Part shown: positions 1 to 7,518 of the stretch, piece by piece
Numbering within the stretch: position 1 is the stretch's first letter
Layout: each line of letters opens with the position of its first letter
Assembly (NCBI GenBank): GCA_945901405.1
Contig: CAMDLH010000018.1
Location: forward strand, 1 to 56,113
Origin: Bordetella parapertussis
Lineage (GTDB): Bacteria > Pseudomonadota > Gammaproteobacteria > Burkholderiales > SG8-41
DNA: 56,113 nucleotides
Direction: 5' to 3'
The notes under the pieces: generated by a model
The model's database searches: none
Told to the model about the DNA's origin: nothing
The model's input: only the letters and a program-made list of their open reading frames with translations
Translations under genes and position numbers: made by a program

Positions 1-124
1 CTCCGGTTGCTCCCCACCCCGTTTCGCTTTGACACGCAACGGCGCAGTTACCTTCGGCTACGGAGCTGTGGCACACTCCGACACGGACTTGCACCGTGCT
101 GATTTGGCGCCATCACGGGCGCAC
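1..124 (-). mobile_element. 5' end of a group II intron (class IIC-like), cut by the window edge
   Basis: Read on the minus strand from base 124, the sequence starts GTGCGCCCGTGATGG, matching the GTGYG 5' boundary of group II introns. As I recall it, the Oceanobacillus IIC intron begins GTGTGCCCGGCATGGG. Further in, GGTGCAAGTCCG (92-81) and TAGCCGAAGGTAA (62-50) fall in the same order as GGTGAGAGTCCCG and TTAGCCTAACGCAAGG of that intron. Two short hairpins are visible, CACGG/CCGTG at 82-98 and CGGAG/CTCCG at 61-80. The base just upstream of the boundary belongs to a GC palindrome, the kind of target hairpin that class IIC introns use. The reverse transcriptase ORF and domains V/VI would lie left of base 1 and are not seen. 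A cobalamin riboswitch was considered because of the GGTGCAAGTCC box but its other conserved boxes are missing. Confidence 0.65.
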
Positions 125-148
125 GGTTCCCGCCTGCGCGGGAACGAC
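125..148 (-). repeat. REP-like GC palindrome, interrupted copy at the intron boundary
   Basis: On the minus strand the arms TTCCCGC and GCGGGAA enclose a short GCAG-type loop. The same GTCGTTCCCGCGCAGGCGGG core occurs intact at 2567-2591 and, on the minus strand, at 11927-11903. In both intact copies GGGAACC is followed by CATAACAC, whereas here GGGAACC is followed at once by the intron's GTGCG. Confidence 0.8.
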
Positions 149-170
149 ATTGGAGGTTTTGCTTTTGCGG

Positions 171-1655
171 CTACTTGCCCGTCACCGCCGCACCCGCGCC
201 ATTACCAGCCACGCGCCCGAACACCGTGCCCGACACCAGCCCCGTGCCCGCCGGGTAGTTGAAGTAGAAAATGCCGCCGACCATTTCACCCGCCGCATAC
301 AGCCCTGGAATCGGCGCGTAGCCGAGATCAAGCACCTGCCCGGTTTCGTGATTGATGCGCAGACCGCCGAAGGTAAACGTGATGCCGCAGGTCACGCCGT
401 AAGCCTCGAATGGCGGCGTGTCGAGCACGTTGGCCCAGTTTGATTTCACCGGCTCTATGCCGACCGTGCAGCGCCCGTCGCGGATCGCGTGATTGAACGG
501 CACATCGGTTTTTATCGACGCGTTGTATTCGCGCACCGTCTTCAGAAACACCTGCGGGTTCACACCTTCAAGTTTGGCCGCGAGTTCTTCGATCGTGTTG
601 GCGGTGAACTTGGTGACTTCGCGCCCGCTGTATTCTTTTTTCAGCAGCGGCTTGGTTTTCGCGTCGAACACTTGATACGCGTACTGGCCGCTCTGCTTTA
701 ACACTTCCGCGCCGTACTTGGCGTAGGTGTAGTTGTAGAAATCCTCGCCCTCGTCGACGAAGCGTTTGCCCTCGGCGTTGATCATGATCGACAGCGGATA
801 GCTGTGGCGATACGGATCGTGCGATTTCTCGACGATGCCGAATTCCGGCGCGTGACGCTCCCACGACACCGCGTGCCGCCCGGACCAGTTGCCGTACGGA
901 CAGGCGCCGATTTCCAGCGCCATCTTCAGGCCTTCGCCGAGGTTGTGGCGCGAGCCGCGCACCTTGGCAAGCTCCCAGCCCGGCCCGAGATAACGCGTGC
1001 GCCATTCCGGATTCGCCTCGAAGCCGCCGCAGGCGAGGATCACCGCTTTCGCCTTGTATTCAACCGGCACGCCTTTTTGTTTGGCGCGCACGCCGAGCAC
1101 TTTCACGCCGTCGTAAATCAGCGAGATCGCGCGCGTCTCGTAGAAAATATCGATGCCTTTTTTCTCCGCGGTCTTGGTGAGATCGGCCACAAGACCGGCG
1201 CCGCCGCCATTCACCGTCAGCGGAAAGCGCCCGAAGAATTTACGCGTGCCATTGACGATGGCCGATTGCGAGCCGTAGTTCGGCACGAACGACGCGCCCT
1301 GGCTGCGCAGCCACACCATGCCGGCATGGCTCTGGGTAATCAGCGTCTCGCTCAGATTCGGATCGGTGCGAAACGCCGTCACGCGATACAGATCATCATA
1401 AAACTCATCGACCGTGTTGCTGTCCCAATCGGTGTTGCGCGCTTCGTCCTCGGGTATTTCGGTGATCTGCTGCAAATCCTCGACCTTGCTGTAGGCAAAG
1501 CGCATCACGCCGCCGGCAAAGCGGCTGTTGCCGCCGGATTCGTCGATGGACGCGGCTTCCAGCATCGCCACATTCGCACCCTTGTCGTGCGCCGACAGCG
1601 CCGCGCACAGCGCCGCGTTGCCTTTACCCACTACTACTACGTCGTACTCCGGCAT
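171..1655 (-). CDS. tcuA: FAD-dependent tricarballylate dehydrogenase-like flavoprotein
   Basis: A 494-residue cytoplasmic flavoprotein of the fumarate reductase/succinate dehydrogenase flavoprotein family. Residues 6-14 (VVVGKGNAA) form the dinucleotide-binding loop, an acidic E follows at the end of the second strand, and the C-terminal YAAGEMVGGIFYFNYPAGTG segment is the usual FAD-closing motif of TcuA-type enzymes. TcuA oxidises tricarballylate to cis-aconitate; the electron acceptor partner TcuB is not in the window. An SD-like GGGAGAG lies about 7 bases before the ATG. It follows the CCG-domain protein by 100 bases on the same strand, and Bug receptors lie upstream, so a di/tricarboxylate role is plausible. 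Other family members act on fumarate or 3-oxosteroids, so the substrate is an inference. Confidence 0.78.
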   Translation of the reverse strand: MPEYDVVVVGKGNAALCAALSAHDKGANVAMLEAASIDESGGNSRFAGGVMRFAYSKVEDLQQITEIPEDEARNTDWDSNTVDEFYDDLYRVTAFRTDPNLSETLITQSHAGMVWLRSQGASFVPNYGSQSAIVNGTRKFFGRFPLTVNGGGAGLVADLTKTAEKKGIDIFYETRAISLIYDGVKVLGVRAKQKGVPVEYKAKAVILACGGFEANPEWRTRYLGPGWELAKVRGSRHNLGEGLKMALEIGACPYGNWSGRHAVSWERHAPEFGIVEKSHDPYRHSYPLSIMINAEGKRFVDEGEDFYNYTYAKYGAEVLKQSGQYAYQVFDAKTKPLLKKEYSGREVTKFTANTIEELAAKLEGVNPQVFLKTVREYNASIKTDVPFNHAIRDGRCTVGIEPVKSNWANVLDTPPFEAYGVTCGITFTFGGLRINHETGQVLDLGYAPIPGLYAAGEMVGGIFYFNYPAGTGLVSGTVFGRVAGNGAGAAVTGK

Positions 1656-1755
1656 GTTGCTCTCTCCCGTTTAAGCGAGCTGCAATAATCTCGCACTTGC
1701 GCCGGTGGTGCACGCTCTAGTTCACTTGTTGGAGCGGCATCGCAATCGATGCCGC

Positions 1756-2505
1756 TTAACTTTGCCTGCGTGGCTCCATACCCGCCAGCACCTCCGCCAC
1801 GTGCAACACCTGCGTCTTCGTATCGCCGCGCCTGCGCAAGCGGCCTTCGATGTTGAGCATGCAGCCCAGATCGCCGAGCACCACCGCATCGGCGCCACTC
1901 GCCGCGATGTTCTCGCATTTGCGGTCGGCGATGTGCGTGGAGATGTCGCCATACTTCACCGCGAACGTGCCGCCGAAGCCGCAGCAGGCTTCGCACTCTT
2001 CCATTTCCTTTATCGTCAGCCCCTCGATCTTCGACAGCAGCACACGCGGCTGTGTCTTCACGCCCAGTTCGCGCAGCCCCGAGCAGGAGTCATGGTAAGC
2101 ATATGTTTTCACTGAGGTTTTTAATGATGTTTTTGATGCGTCTTTAAACTTCAAAACATCGACCAGAAACTCCGTCAGCTCATACGTCACCGCGCACAAC
2201 GCGTTCACGCGCGCAAGCTCCGGCTGCCCTGCGAACACGTCGGGATAGTGCGTGCGTATCATGCCCGCGCACGAACCCGAAGGCGCCACCACGTAATCGC
2301 AATCACCGAACTCCGCCAGCACCTTGCGCGCTAGTTTAAGCGCGGATGCGCGATCACCGGAGTTGTAGCCGGGTTGGCCGCAGCAGGTTTGCGCTTCGGG
2401 TACCACCACTTCGCAGCCTGCTGATTCAAGCAGCTTCAACGCGGCAAAGCCGATGCTTGGACGCATCAGGTCTACCAGGCAGGTGACAAACAGGCCGACT
2501 TTCAT
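1756..2505 (-). CDS. lutA: CCG-domain (Fe-S)-binding protein, LutA/YkgE family
   Basis: A 249-residue protein with two CCG modules, TCCGQPG near residue 42 and EACCGFGGTFA near residue 175, the arrangement of LutA, GlcF C-termini and HdrB-type noncubane cluster proteins. In Bacillus, LutA works with LutB and LutC in L-lactate oxidation to pyruvate; neither partner gene is here, and the next gene downstream is the TcuA-like dehydrogenase. A short AT-rich stretch (about 2105-2160) encodes a repetitive SKTSLKTSVKTY linker unlike the flanking GC-rich codons, probably a surface loop insertion. No clear SD precedes the ATG. Family assignment is firm; calling it lactate-specific is not justified by this context. 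Confidence 0.8.
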   Translation of the reverse strand: MKVGLFVTCLVDLMRPSIGFAALKLLESAGCEVVVPEAQTCCGQPGYNSGDRASALKLARKVLAEFGDCDYVVAPSGSCAGMIRTHYPDVFAGQPELARVNALCAVTYELTEFLVDVLKFKDASKTSLKTSVKTYAYHDSCSGLRELGVKTQPRVLLSKIEGLTIKEMEECEACCGFGGTFAVKYGDISTHIADRKCENIAASGADAVVLGDLGCMLNIEGRLRRRGDTKTQVLHVAEVLAGMEPRRQS

Positions 2506-2566
2506 CTAATGGTATTGGTGCGTTTCTGGTTGTTCGTTCAAATGCATAGACGCCAATATCAACCCC

Positions 2567-2647
2567 GTCGTTCCCGCGCAGGCGGGAACCCATAACACAT
2601 TCGCCATAGGCGCCACCGCATGGATTCCCGCCTTCGCGGGAATGACA
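2567..2647. repeat. Mirrored pair of REP-like palindromes, about 80 bp
   Basis: Two hairpins, one at 2567-2591 and a slightly different one (CCGCCTTCGCGGG core) at 2622-2647, face each other across about 30 bases. The spacer begins CATAACACATTCGCC. The element at 11849-11927 is the same unit in the opposite orientation, with a related spacer. It fills the 170-base gap between the CCG-domain gene and the downstream end of the next Bug gene. Confidence 0.85.
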
Positions 2648-2675
2648 GCCGTTGTTATTGATTTTGAATTCGCGC

Positions 2676-3647
2676 TCAATCCACCCGCGCCCCGGAATCC
2701 TTCACCACCTTGCTCCACTTCACCGCTTCTTTCTTGATGTGTTCGGCGTATTGCTCGGGCGTGCTGCCGACGGGCTCGATGCCGTCGCGCAGCAGGCGCT
2801 CGCGCAGCTCCGGCACTTTCAGCACCTTGGCAACTTCGCTGTAGACGCGATCGACAATCGCCTTGGGCGTGCCGCCGGGCGCGCAGATGCCCGACCACGA
2901 AATCGCCTCGAAGCCCGGCATGCCCTGCTCGGCTATCGTCGGAATGTCCTTTAGCGTGGAGAACCGCCGGCCGCTGCTGATGCCCAGCACGCGCAGCTTG
3001 CCCGACTGCACGTGCGGCAGCGAGCTCACCGGCTGGTCGAACATCAACACCACCTGCCCGCCCAGCAGATCGCTCATCGCGTTGCCGGTGCCTTTATACG
3101 GCACATGCGTCATGCTGATGCCGGCGGCGGATGCAAACAGCGCCGCCGACAGATGCGAGGCAGTGCCCACGCCCGACGAGGCGTAGTTGATCTGCCCCGG
3201 CCGCGCCTTGGCGAGCGCCACAAACTCCCGCACGTTTTTAGCCGGCAGCGACGGATGCATGACGATGATGTAGGGCAGCGTGCCGGTCTGGGTCACCGGC
3301 GTGAGACCTTTCTCCGGATCGTACGGCAGCTTGGAATAAATAAACGGCGCGATCGCGAACACGCCCGTGGTACACGCATGCAAGGTGTAGCCGTCGGGCG
3401 GCGCCTTGGATGCGAGCTCGGCGGCAATGTTGCCGCCCGCGCCGGGGCGATTTTCGACGACCACTTGCTGCCCGACGTTTTTCGTCATCTCCTGCGCGAT
3501 CAGGCGCGCAACGATATCGGTCGAGCCGCCGGGTGCAAAGCCGACGAGTATGCGTATCGTTTTGCTCGGATAGGCTTGGGCGCCGGCGCTTGACGCCATT
3601 CCGAATGAACAAAAAATAGTAAATAAAAACAAATACTTACGTTTCAC
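2676..3647 (-). CDS. Tripartite tricarboxylate transporter receptor (Bug/TctC family)
   Basis: A 323-residue periplasmic binding protein with a signal peptide (MKRKYLFLFTIF, cleavage near SAGAQA). The two ligand-loop signatures are PGGSTDIVAR and NRPGAGGN, and HVPYKGTGNA marks the second lobe. Bug proteins bind carboxylated ligands such as citrate, succinate or amino acids through these loops and pass them to TctA/TctB. I place the start at a GTG preceded by GGAG with a 6-base spacer; an ATG 12 bases upstream lacks an SD. The hydrophobic core of the signal peptide is written by an AT-rich repeat found elsewhere in the window. It follows another Bug gene by about 28 bases on the same strand, so the two are probably co-transcribed. 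The ligand is unknown. Confidence 0.88.
   Translation of the reverse strand: MKRKYLFLFTIFCSFGMASSAGAQAYPSKTIRILVGFAPGGSTDIVARLIAQEMTKNVGQQVVVENRPGAGGNIAAELASKAPPDGYTLHACTTGVFAIAPFIYSKLPYDPEKGLTPVTQTGTLPYIIVMHPSLPAKNVREFVALAKARPGQINYASSGVGTASHLSAALFASAAGISMTHVPYKGTGNAMSDLLGGQVVLMFDQPVSSLPHVQSGKLRVLGISSGRRFSTLKDIPTIAEQGMPGFEAISWSGICAPGGTPKAIVDRVYSEVAKVLKVPELRERLLRDGIEPVGSTPEQYAEHIKKEAVKWSKVVKDSGARVD
3613..3641. repeat. AT-rich ~29-bp dispersed repeat, copy A (inside a signal peptide)
   Basis: On the plus strand it contains AAATAAAAACAAATACTTAC. It matches the copy at 17710-17738 at 25 of 29 positions. On the minus strand it encodes the RKYLFLFTIF portion of the Bug signal peptide. Confidence 0.6.
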
Positions 3648-3675
3648 ATTGTTCTCCATTGAATTCACTCATGCA

Positions 3676-4662
3676 TCACTGCGGCACGATGCCGGCTGCC
3701 TTGACGATCTTGCCGTACTTCTCGATATCTTCACGCAGAAATTTTGCAAACTCTGCCGGCGTGGTGCCTTTGCTTTCGATGTTGATCTCGGCATAGGTTT
3801 TGCGCGTGTCCGCGTTTTGCATCACCGCGCGCGTTGCCTCGTAAATCCGTTGGGTGATCGCCTTGGGCAATTGCGGCGGGCCATAGATGCCATACCAGCC
3901 GGAGACTTCATAACCCTTAAGCCCCGACTCATCCATCGTGGGCACTTCCGGTATCTGATCGCTGCGCTTTAAGCCCGTGAACGCCACGCCGCGCAAACGG
4001 TCGGCCTTGACGAAAGGCACCGCCGCCGGACTCGATGCAAAATTCATCGCGATCTGGTTCGCCAGCACATCATTGATCGCCGGCCCGCCGCCCTTGTATG
4101 GCACGTGGGTGATTTTCACGCCCGCCATCAGGCAGAACATTTCGCCAGCGAGATGCTGCAAGTTGCCCACACCCGCCGACGCATACGAAAACTTGCCGGG
4201 CGCGGCACGCGCCGCATCGACCAACAACTGCACCGTGCGCTGCGCGGAGGCGGGATGCACCACCAATACCAATCCGCTTGATTTGACGATTTCGCTGATC
4301 GGCGTCAAATCGCGCAGCGAATCGTACGGCAGTTTGCGATACACATGCGGATTGATGGTATGCGAGCCGGAGGTAATCAGAATCGTATGCCCGTCGGGCG
4401 CGGCGCGCACCACGAGTTCGGTACCGATGATGCTGTTCGCACCCGCGCGGTTATCCACCACGATCTGCTGGCCGAGCACCGCGCTCAAGCGGTGCGCAAA
4501 AATGCGCGCGATCACATCCGGCCCGCTGCCCGCCGACGAGGGCACAATCAGGCGGATCGGGCGGTCGGGATATGCCGCGCTTGCGGGCGCAATGGAAACA
4601 CAAAAAGCGGCGGCGCCCACGACACCCAGACACGCACGCAATAACTGATGCACGCACAACAT
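3676..4662 (-). CDS. Bug/TctC family receptor with a diverged first ligand loop
   Basis: A 328-residue secreted protein with a signal peptide ending near PASA and a mature part starting AYPDRPIRLIVP. The first ligand loop reads SSAGSGPDVIAR in place of the usual PGGxxDxxAR, but the ligand-facing Asp is kept. The second signature is NRAGANSI, and HVPYKGGGPAINDVL is intact. An AGGGGG SD lies about 6 bases before the ATG. The gene is followed directly by a second Bug gene on the same strand; upstream on the same strand, about 60 bases away, is a sulfatase. The loop change may alter ligand choice compared with its neighbour, which is inference. Confidence 0.87.
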   Translation of the reverse strand: MLCVHQLLRACLGVVGAAAFCVSIAPASAAYPDRPIRLIVPSSAGSGPDVIARIFAHRLSAVLGQQIVVDNRAGANSIIGTELVVRAAPDGHTILITSGSHTINPHVYRKLPYDSLRDLTPISEIVKSSGLVLVVHPASAQRTVQLLVDAARAAPGKFSYASAGVGNLQHLAGEMFCLMAGVKITHVPYKGGGPAINDVLANQIAMNFASSPAAVPFVKADRLRGVAFTGLKRSDQIPEVPTMDESGLKGYEVSGWYGIYGPPQLPKAITQRIYEATRAVMQNADTRKTYAEINIESKGTTPAEFAKFLREDIEKYGKIVKAAGIVPQ

Positions 4663-4692
4663 GAAAACCCCCTTGCTAAACCCCGCCCACTA

Positions 4693-4720
4693 CCACCCTT
4701 CACCCTTCACCCTTCACCAC
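4693..4720. repeat. Short tandem repeat of a CACCCTT unit
   Basis: Three to four head-to-tail copies of the 7-base unit CACCCTT sit in the gap between the sulfatase stop and the Bug start. Related CACCCCTCACGCTTCACG text forms one arm of the inverted repeat at 38040-38109. Confidence 0.7.
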
Positions 4721-4723
4721 ACC

Positions 4724-6268
4724 TCAAGCCATTCCAATCGGCTCCGCCAGCGGCGCGGCGATCTTGCCGGGCCGCGCGCGCATCATATCGTGCAATTCTT
4801 TTTGTATGTGCGCATAACCGGGGTCGCCGAACAAATTGTTCATCTCACCCGGATCGTTTACGAGATCGTACAACTCGCCCGCGCCCGATTCGAGTTCAAA
4901 CGTGCATTTGTGCGTCTTGGTGCGCACGGTGCGCAGCTTCAACGCCACACCACAGCGCGAGGGATGCAAATGCCATTCGCTGTAAGCAACATCGCGTGTT
5001 TCCGCACCACCGCGCATCAGCTTCGCCAAACTGCGGCTTTGCATTTCAGCGGGCTTGGAAACGCCGGCGTTTTCGTAAAACGTCGCCGCCAGATCGAGTG
5101 TTGAAACCGGCTCGGCGACCAACTGGCTTTTCGCGACACCCGGCCCGCGCGCCACCATCGTCACTCTCAACAGGTCTTCGTACGGCGTTGGGCCCTTGAG
5201 ATACAGGCCATGATTGCCGAGCAGTTCGCCGTGATCGGTGGTGTAAATCACCAGCGTGTTGTCGGCCACGCCTTGCGCTTCGAGCATGCTCATGAGTCGC
5301 CCGACGTTGTGGTCGATCTGCGAAATCATGCCGTAGTAGTTAGCGGTCATCTCCGCGAGTTGCGCATCGGTTTGATCCGGCACGCGCGAACCCTCGGCGC
5401 GGAATTTCAGCATCGCTGGATCAGACAACTGCGGCTTGCCTTCGAGCGAGGCCTTGTGCCACCACGGCCGGCGTTCGAGATCGCGCGTGCGATGTTTGGG
5501 CAGCACCATGTCTTTCGGGTCGTACATCAGGCTCCACGGCTCGGGGCAATCAAACGCGTGATGCGGATCGGGGAACGACACCCACGCGCAGAACGGTTTT
5601 TCGCTCTTCGTTGCATCCGAAATCCAGTTGATCGCGCGATCGGCGATCCACGTGCTCGAATGCCACGCGGCGGGCAGCGCCGAATACCAGGTTTGCGCCG
5701 CACCCGTGCCGGCGCGCGTCTCGGCGGCCCATAGTTTTATCCCCTCGTTATCAATGCCGCGCGACGACAGCCAGCGTTCGTAGTGCCCGGCGGGCGGCTC
5801 TTCCAGCGGACGCGTGCGATGCAAATGTCCGATCACCGCCAACTCGCAGTGCTGGAAACCCATATACGGGCCGACCCAATCAGGGCCATAGGCCGCCTGA
5901 CTCTTGTTGCACTCCGGCGAGCCGGTCGCCGCGAATGTCATCTTGGTCGAAAAATGCGCCTTGCCGATAAAGCCGGTTTGATAACCGGCCTTGGCGAGCG
6001 TGCCCGCAAAACCGGCTTCACCCACGTGCGGATCAAGGTCAACGCCGTTATCCCACACGCCATGCGTCAACGGCAGCATGCCGGTAAGTATCGCCGCGCG
6101 CGAAGGCTGGCATACCAGATTGGGCGTGATGCACGCGGAGAAGCGCGTGCCCTCGAGCGCGAGCCGGTCGATGTGCGGCGTTTTGAGGTTTTTGTTTTCG
6201 AAGCCGTTGCAGTCGGCGCGCTGCTGGTCGGAGGTGATGAGGAGGATGTTGGGGCGTGGTTTAGTCAT
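4724..6268 (-). CDS. Sulfatase (formylglycine-dependent alkaline phosphatase superfamily)
   Basis: A 514-residue hydrolase. The N-terminal ILLITSDQQRAD gives the metal-binding Asp-Gln pair typical of the choline-sulfatase and phosphonate-monoesterase branch. CQPSRAAILTG near residue 53 is the C-x-P-S-R site where Cys becomes formylglycine, and YTTDHGELLGNHG supplies the later Asp-His ligands. Substrates in this branch include aryl and alkyl sulfates and phosphonate monoesters; no signal peptide is visible, so a cytoplasmic substrate is implied. No maturase gene is in the window. The gene lies upstream of two Bug genes on the same strand, suggesting that hydrolysis is coupled to organic-acid uptake (inference). 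Confidence 0.88.
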   Translation of the reverse strand: MTKPRPNILLITSDQQRADCNGFENKNLKTPHIDRLALEGTRFSACITPNLVCQPSRAAILTGMLPLTHGVWDNGVDLDPHVGEAGFAGTLAKAGYQTGFIGKAHFSTKMTFAATGSPECNKSQAAYGPDWVGPYMGFQHCELAVIGHLHRTRPLEEPPAGHYERWLSSRGIDNEGIKLWAAETRAGTGAAQTWYSALPAAWHSSTWIADRAINWISDATKSEKPFCAWVSFPDPHHAFDCPEPWSLMYDPKDMVLPKHRTRDLERRPWWHKASLEGKPQLSDPAMLKFRAEGSRVPDQTDAQLAEMTANYYGMISQIDHNVGRLMSMLEAQGVADNTLVIYTTDHGELLGNHGLYLKGPTPYEDLLRVTMVARGPGVAKSQLVAEPVSTLDLAATFYENAGVSKPAEMQSRSLAKLMRGGAETRDVAYSEWHLHPSRCGVALKLRTVRTKTHKCTFELESGAGELYDLVNDPGEMNNLFGDPGYAHIQKELHDMMRARPGKIAAPLAEPIGMA

Positions 6269-6306
6269 GAAGGTTCCGGAAAAAGATCAAGTTCAAAAGC
6301 ATTTTA

Positions 6307-6515
6307 GCCACGGATTTACACAGATGAACACAGATAAGATCATGAAACGTAACAAACCAGTTCCGTCATTCCAGCGCAGGCTGGAATCCAGTGCGTGCAC
6401 CGCGCCGAAGGCGCTGATCTTCAGACGCTGCGCGTGAATGAACGATCTGGATTCTGGATTTCGCCAGAATGACGGTGATGAGGTTAATCTGTGTTCATCC
6501 GTGTAAATCCGTGGC
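6307..6515. repeat. Nested inverted repeat, about 209 bp, filling an intergenic gap
   Basis: The outer arms are GCCACGGATTTACACAGATG at 6307 onward and the near-perfect complement CATCCGTGTAAATCCGTGGC ending at 6515. Inside are two REP-like palindromes, a CCAGCGCAGGCTGG core at 6362-6391 and a CTGGATTTCGCCAG core at 6447-6475. It occupies nearly the whole space between the sulfatase start and the end of the upstream Bug gene, so the sulfatase promoter, if local, must lie within or next to it. The outer arm text recurs in the hairpin at 37343-37422. Confidence 0.85.
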
Positions 6516-6525
6516 AAAAAAGGGG

Positions 6526-7518
6526 CTATTTGTTCAACCCCAATTCCGTAAGCAGCGCACGAAACGTCACCGCCTCACGATCCAGAAACTCACGCAGCTT
6601 CGGCCCGGTAACAAAATTCGCGCGCCAGAAATTGCGCTCAAGGTCCTTTTTCCATGCGCCCGATTCATTCACCACCGACAAGGCGTTCTCCCAGAACGCG
6701 ATGTGCGCGGAGGGCATGCCCTTGGGGCCGATCACGCCGCGCCAGTTGGTGAACACGGCATCAAAGCCCTGCTCCTTCATCGTCGGGACGTTCGCCAGCA
6801 CGCCTGATAGACGCTGCGGCGCAATCACGCCCAGCGCGCGCACGCGGCCCGCCGCCATATACGGCGGCATGTTGGCCGCGGTGCCGCTGACCATTTCGAT
6901 TTCACCCGCGAGCATGGCGACCACACCGTCACCCGCCGATTTGTATGGCACGAAACGCGCGCGGCGCACATCCACGCCCATTGCCTTCCACGCCACCGCC
7001 GCCGCGGTATGCGAGCCCGAGCCGAGACCGGGGCCGAAGCCGACCGCCACCGCGCCCGCGTCCGCGCGCAACCGCTCGCGCACGTCCGCCATCGATTTGA
7101 ACGGCGAATCGGCGCGCACCACCAGCACCATGTAATCCTCGAACAGCAGCGCCAGCGGCGTCACGTCACGGTGCCCGAGGTGATGCGCGCCGGTGACCGG
7201 GTTGGATACAAGATTGGTGTTGCCGATGGCGATGGCGTGGCCGTCGCCGCGCTCATTGAGATAGCCCCACGCGATGCCGTTGCCCGCGCCCGGTTTATTG
7301 ATGACCACCACCGGCACGCCGATGGCGCGCGCATCGTCCCAGATTTTCTGGATAACGCGCGCAGTGAGATCGAGACTGCCCGCGGGCGAGGACGGCGAGA
7401 TGAAAGCCACCGGACGCGCGGGCTTCCAAGTCTGCGCCGAGGGCGCCGTGGCGAGCAGCAGCAGAATCAGCGCGAGAAATTCCCGCATCCGCCCGCCACC
7501 GCGCGGTAACAAACTCAT
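6526..7518 (-). CDS. Diverged Bug/TctC-like receptor, translationally coupled
   Basis: A 330-residue protein and the least typical Bug member here. A signal peptide (MREFLALILLLLATAPSAQ, from residue 11) precedes SPSSPAGSLDLTARV, NKPGAGNGIAWGYL and YKSAGDGVVAML, which keep the Asp and the Gly-rich turns but not the canonical wording. The annotated ATG overlaps the stop of the upstream NMT1-like gene (ATGA), implying translational coupling. An internal ATG at residue 11 would give a cleaner signal peptide. An operon of a Bug receptor with an NMT1-like binding protein suggests both handle one substrate class, but no permease genes are nearby. Confidence 0.8.
   Translation of the reverse strand: MSLLPRGGGRMREFLALILLLLATAPSAQTWKPARPVAFISPSSPAGSLDLTARVIQKIWDDARAIGVPVVVINKPGAGNGIAWGYLNERGDGHAIAIGNTNLVSNPVTGAHHLGHRDVTPLALLFEDYMVLVVRADSPFKSMADVRERLRADAGAVAVGFGPGLGSGSHTAAAVAWKAMGVDVRRARFVPYKSAGDGVVAMLAGEIEMVSGTAANMPPYMAAGRVRALGVIAPQRLSGVLANVPTMKEQGFDAVFTNWRGVIGPKGMPSAHIAFWENALSVVNESGAWKKDLERNFWRANFVTGPKLREFLDREAVTFRALLTELGLNK

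Noticed and set aside
1..124. Cobalamin riboswitch, because of GGTGCAAGTCCG on the minus strand
   Set aside because: The GGGAA and CCCCGCAACTGT-type boxes are missing, while the order of motifs fits the group II intron start better, including the GTGCG boundary at a hairpin.
804..1688. 294-codon plus-strand frame opposite the TcuA-like gene
   Set aside because: Antisense to a clear flavoprotein with FAD motifs; no own motifs or SD.
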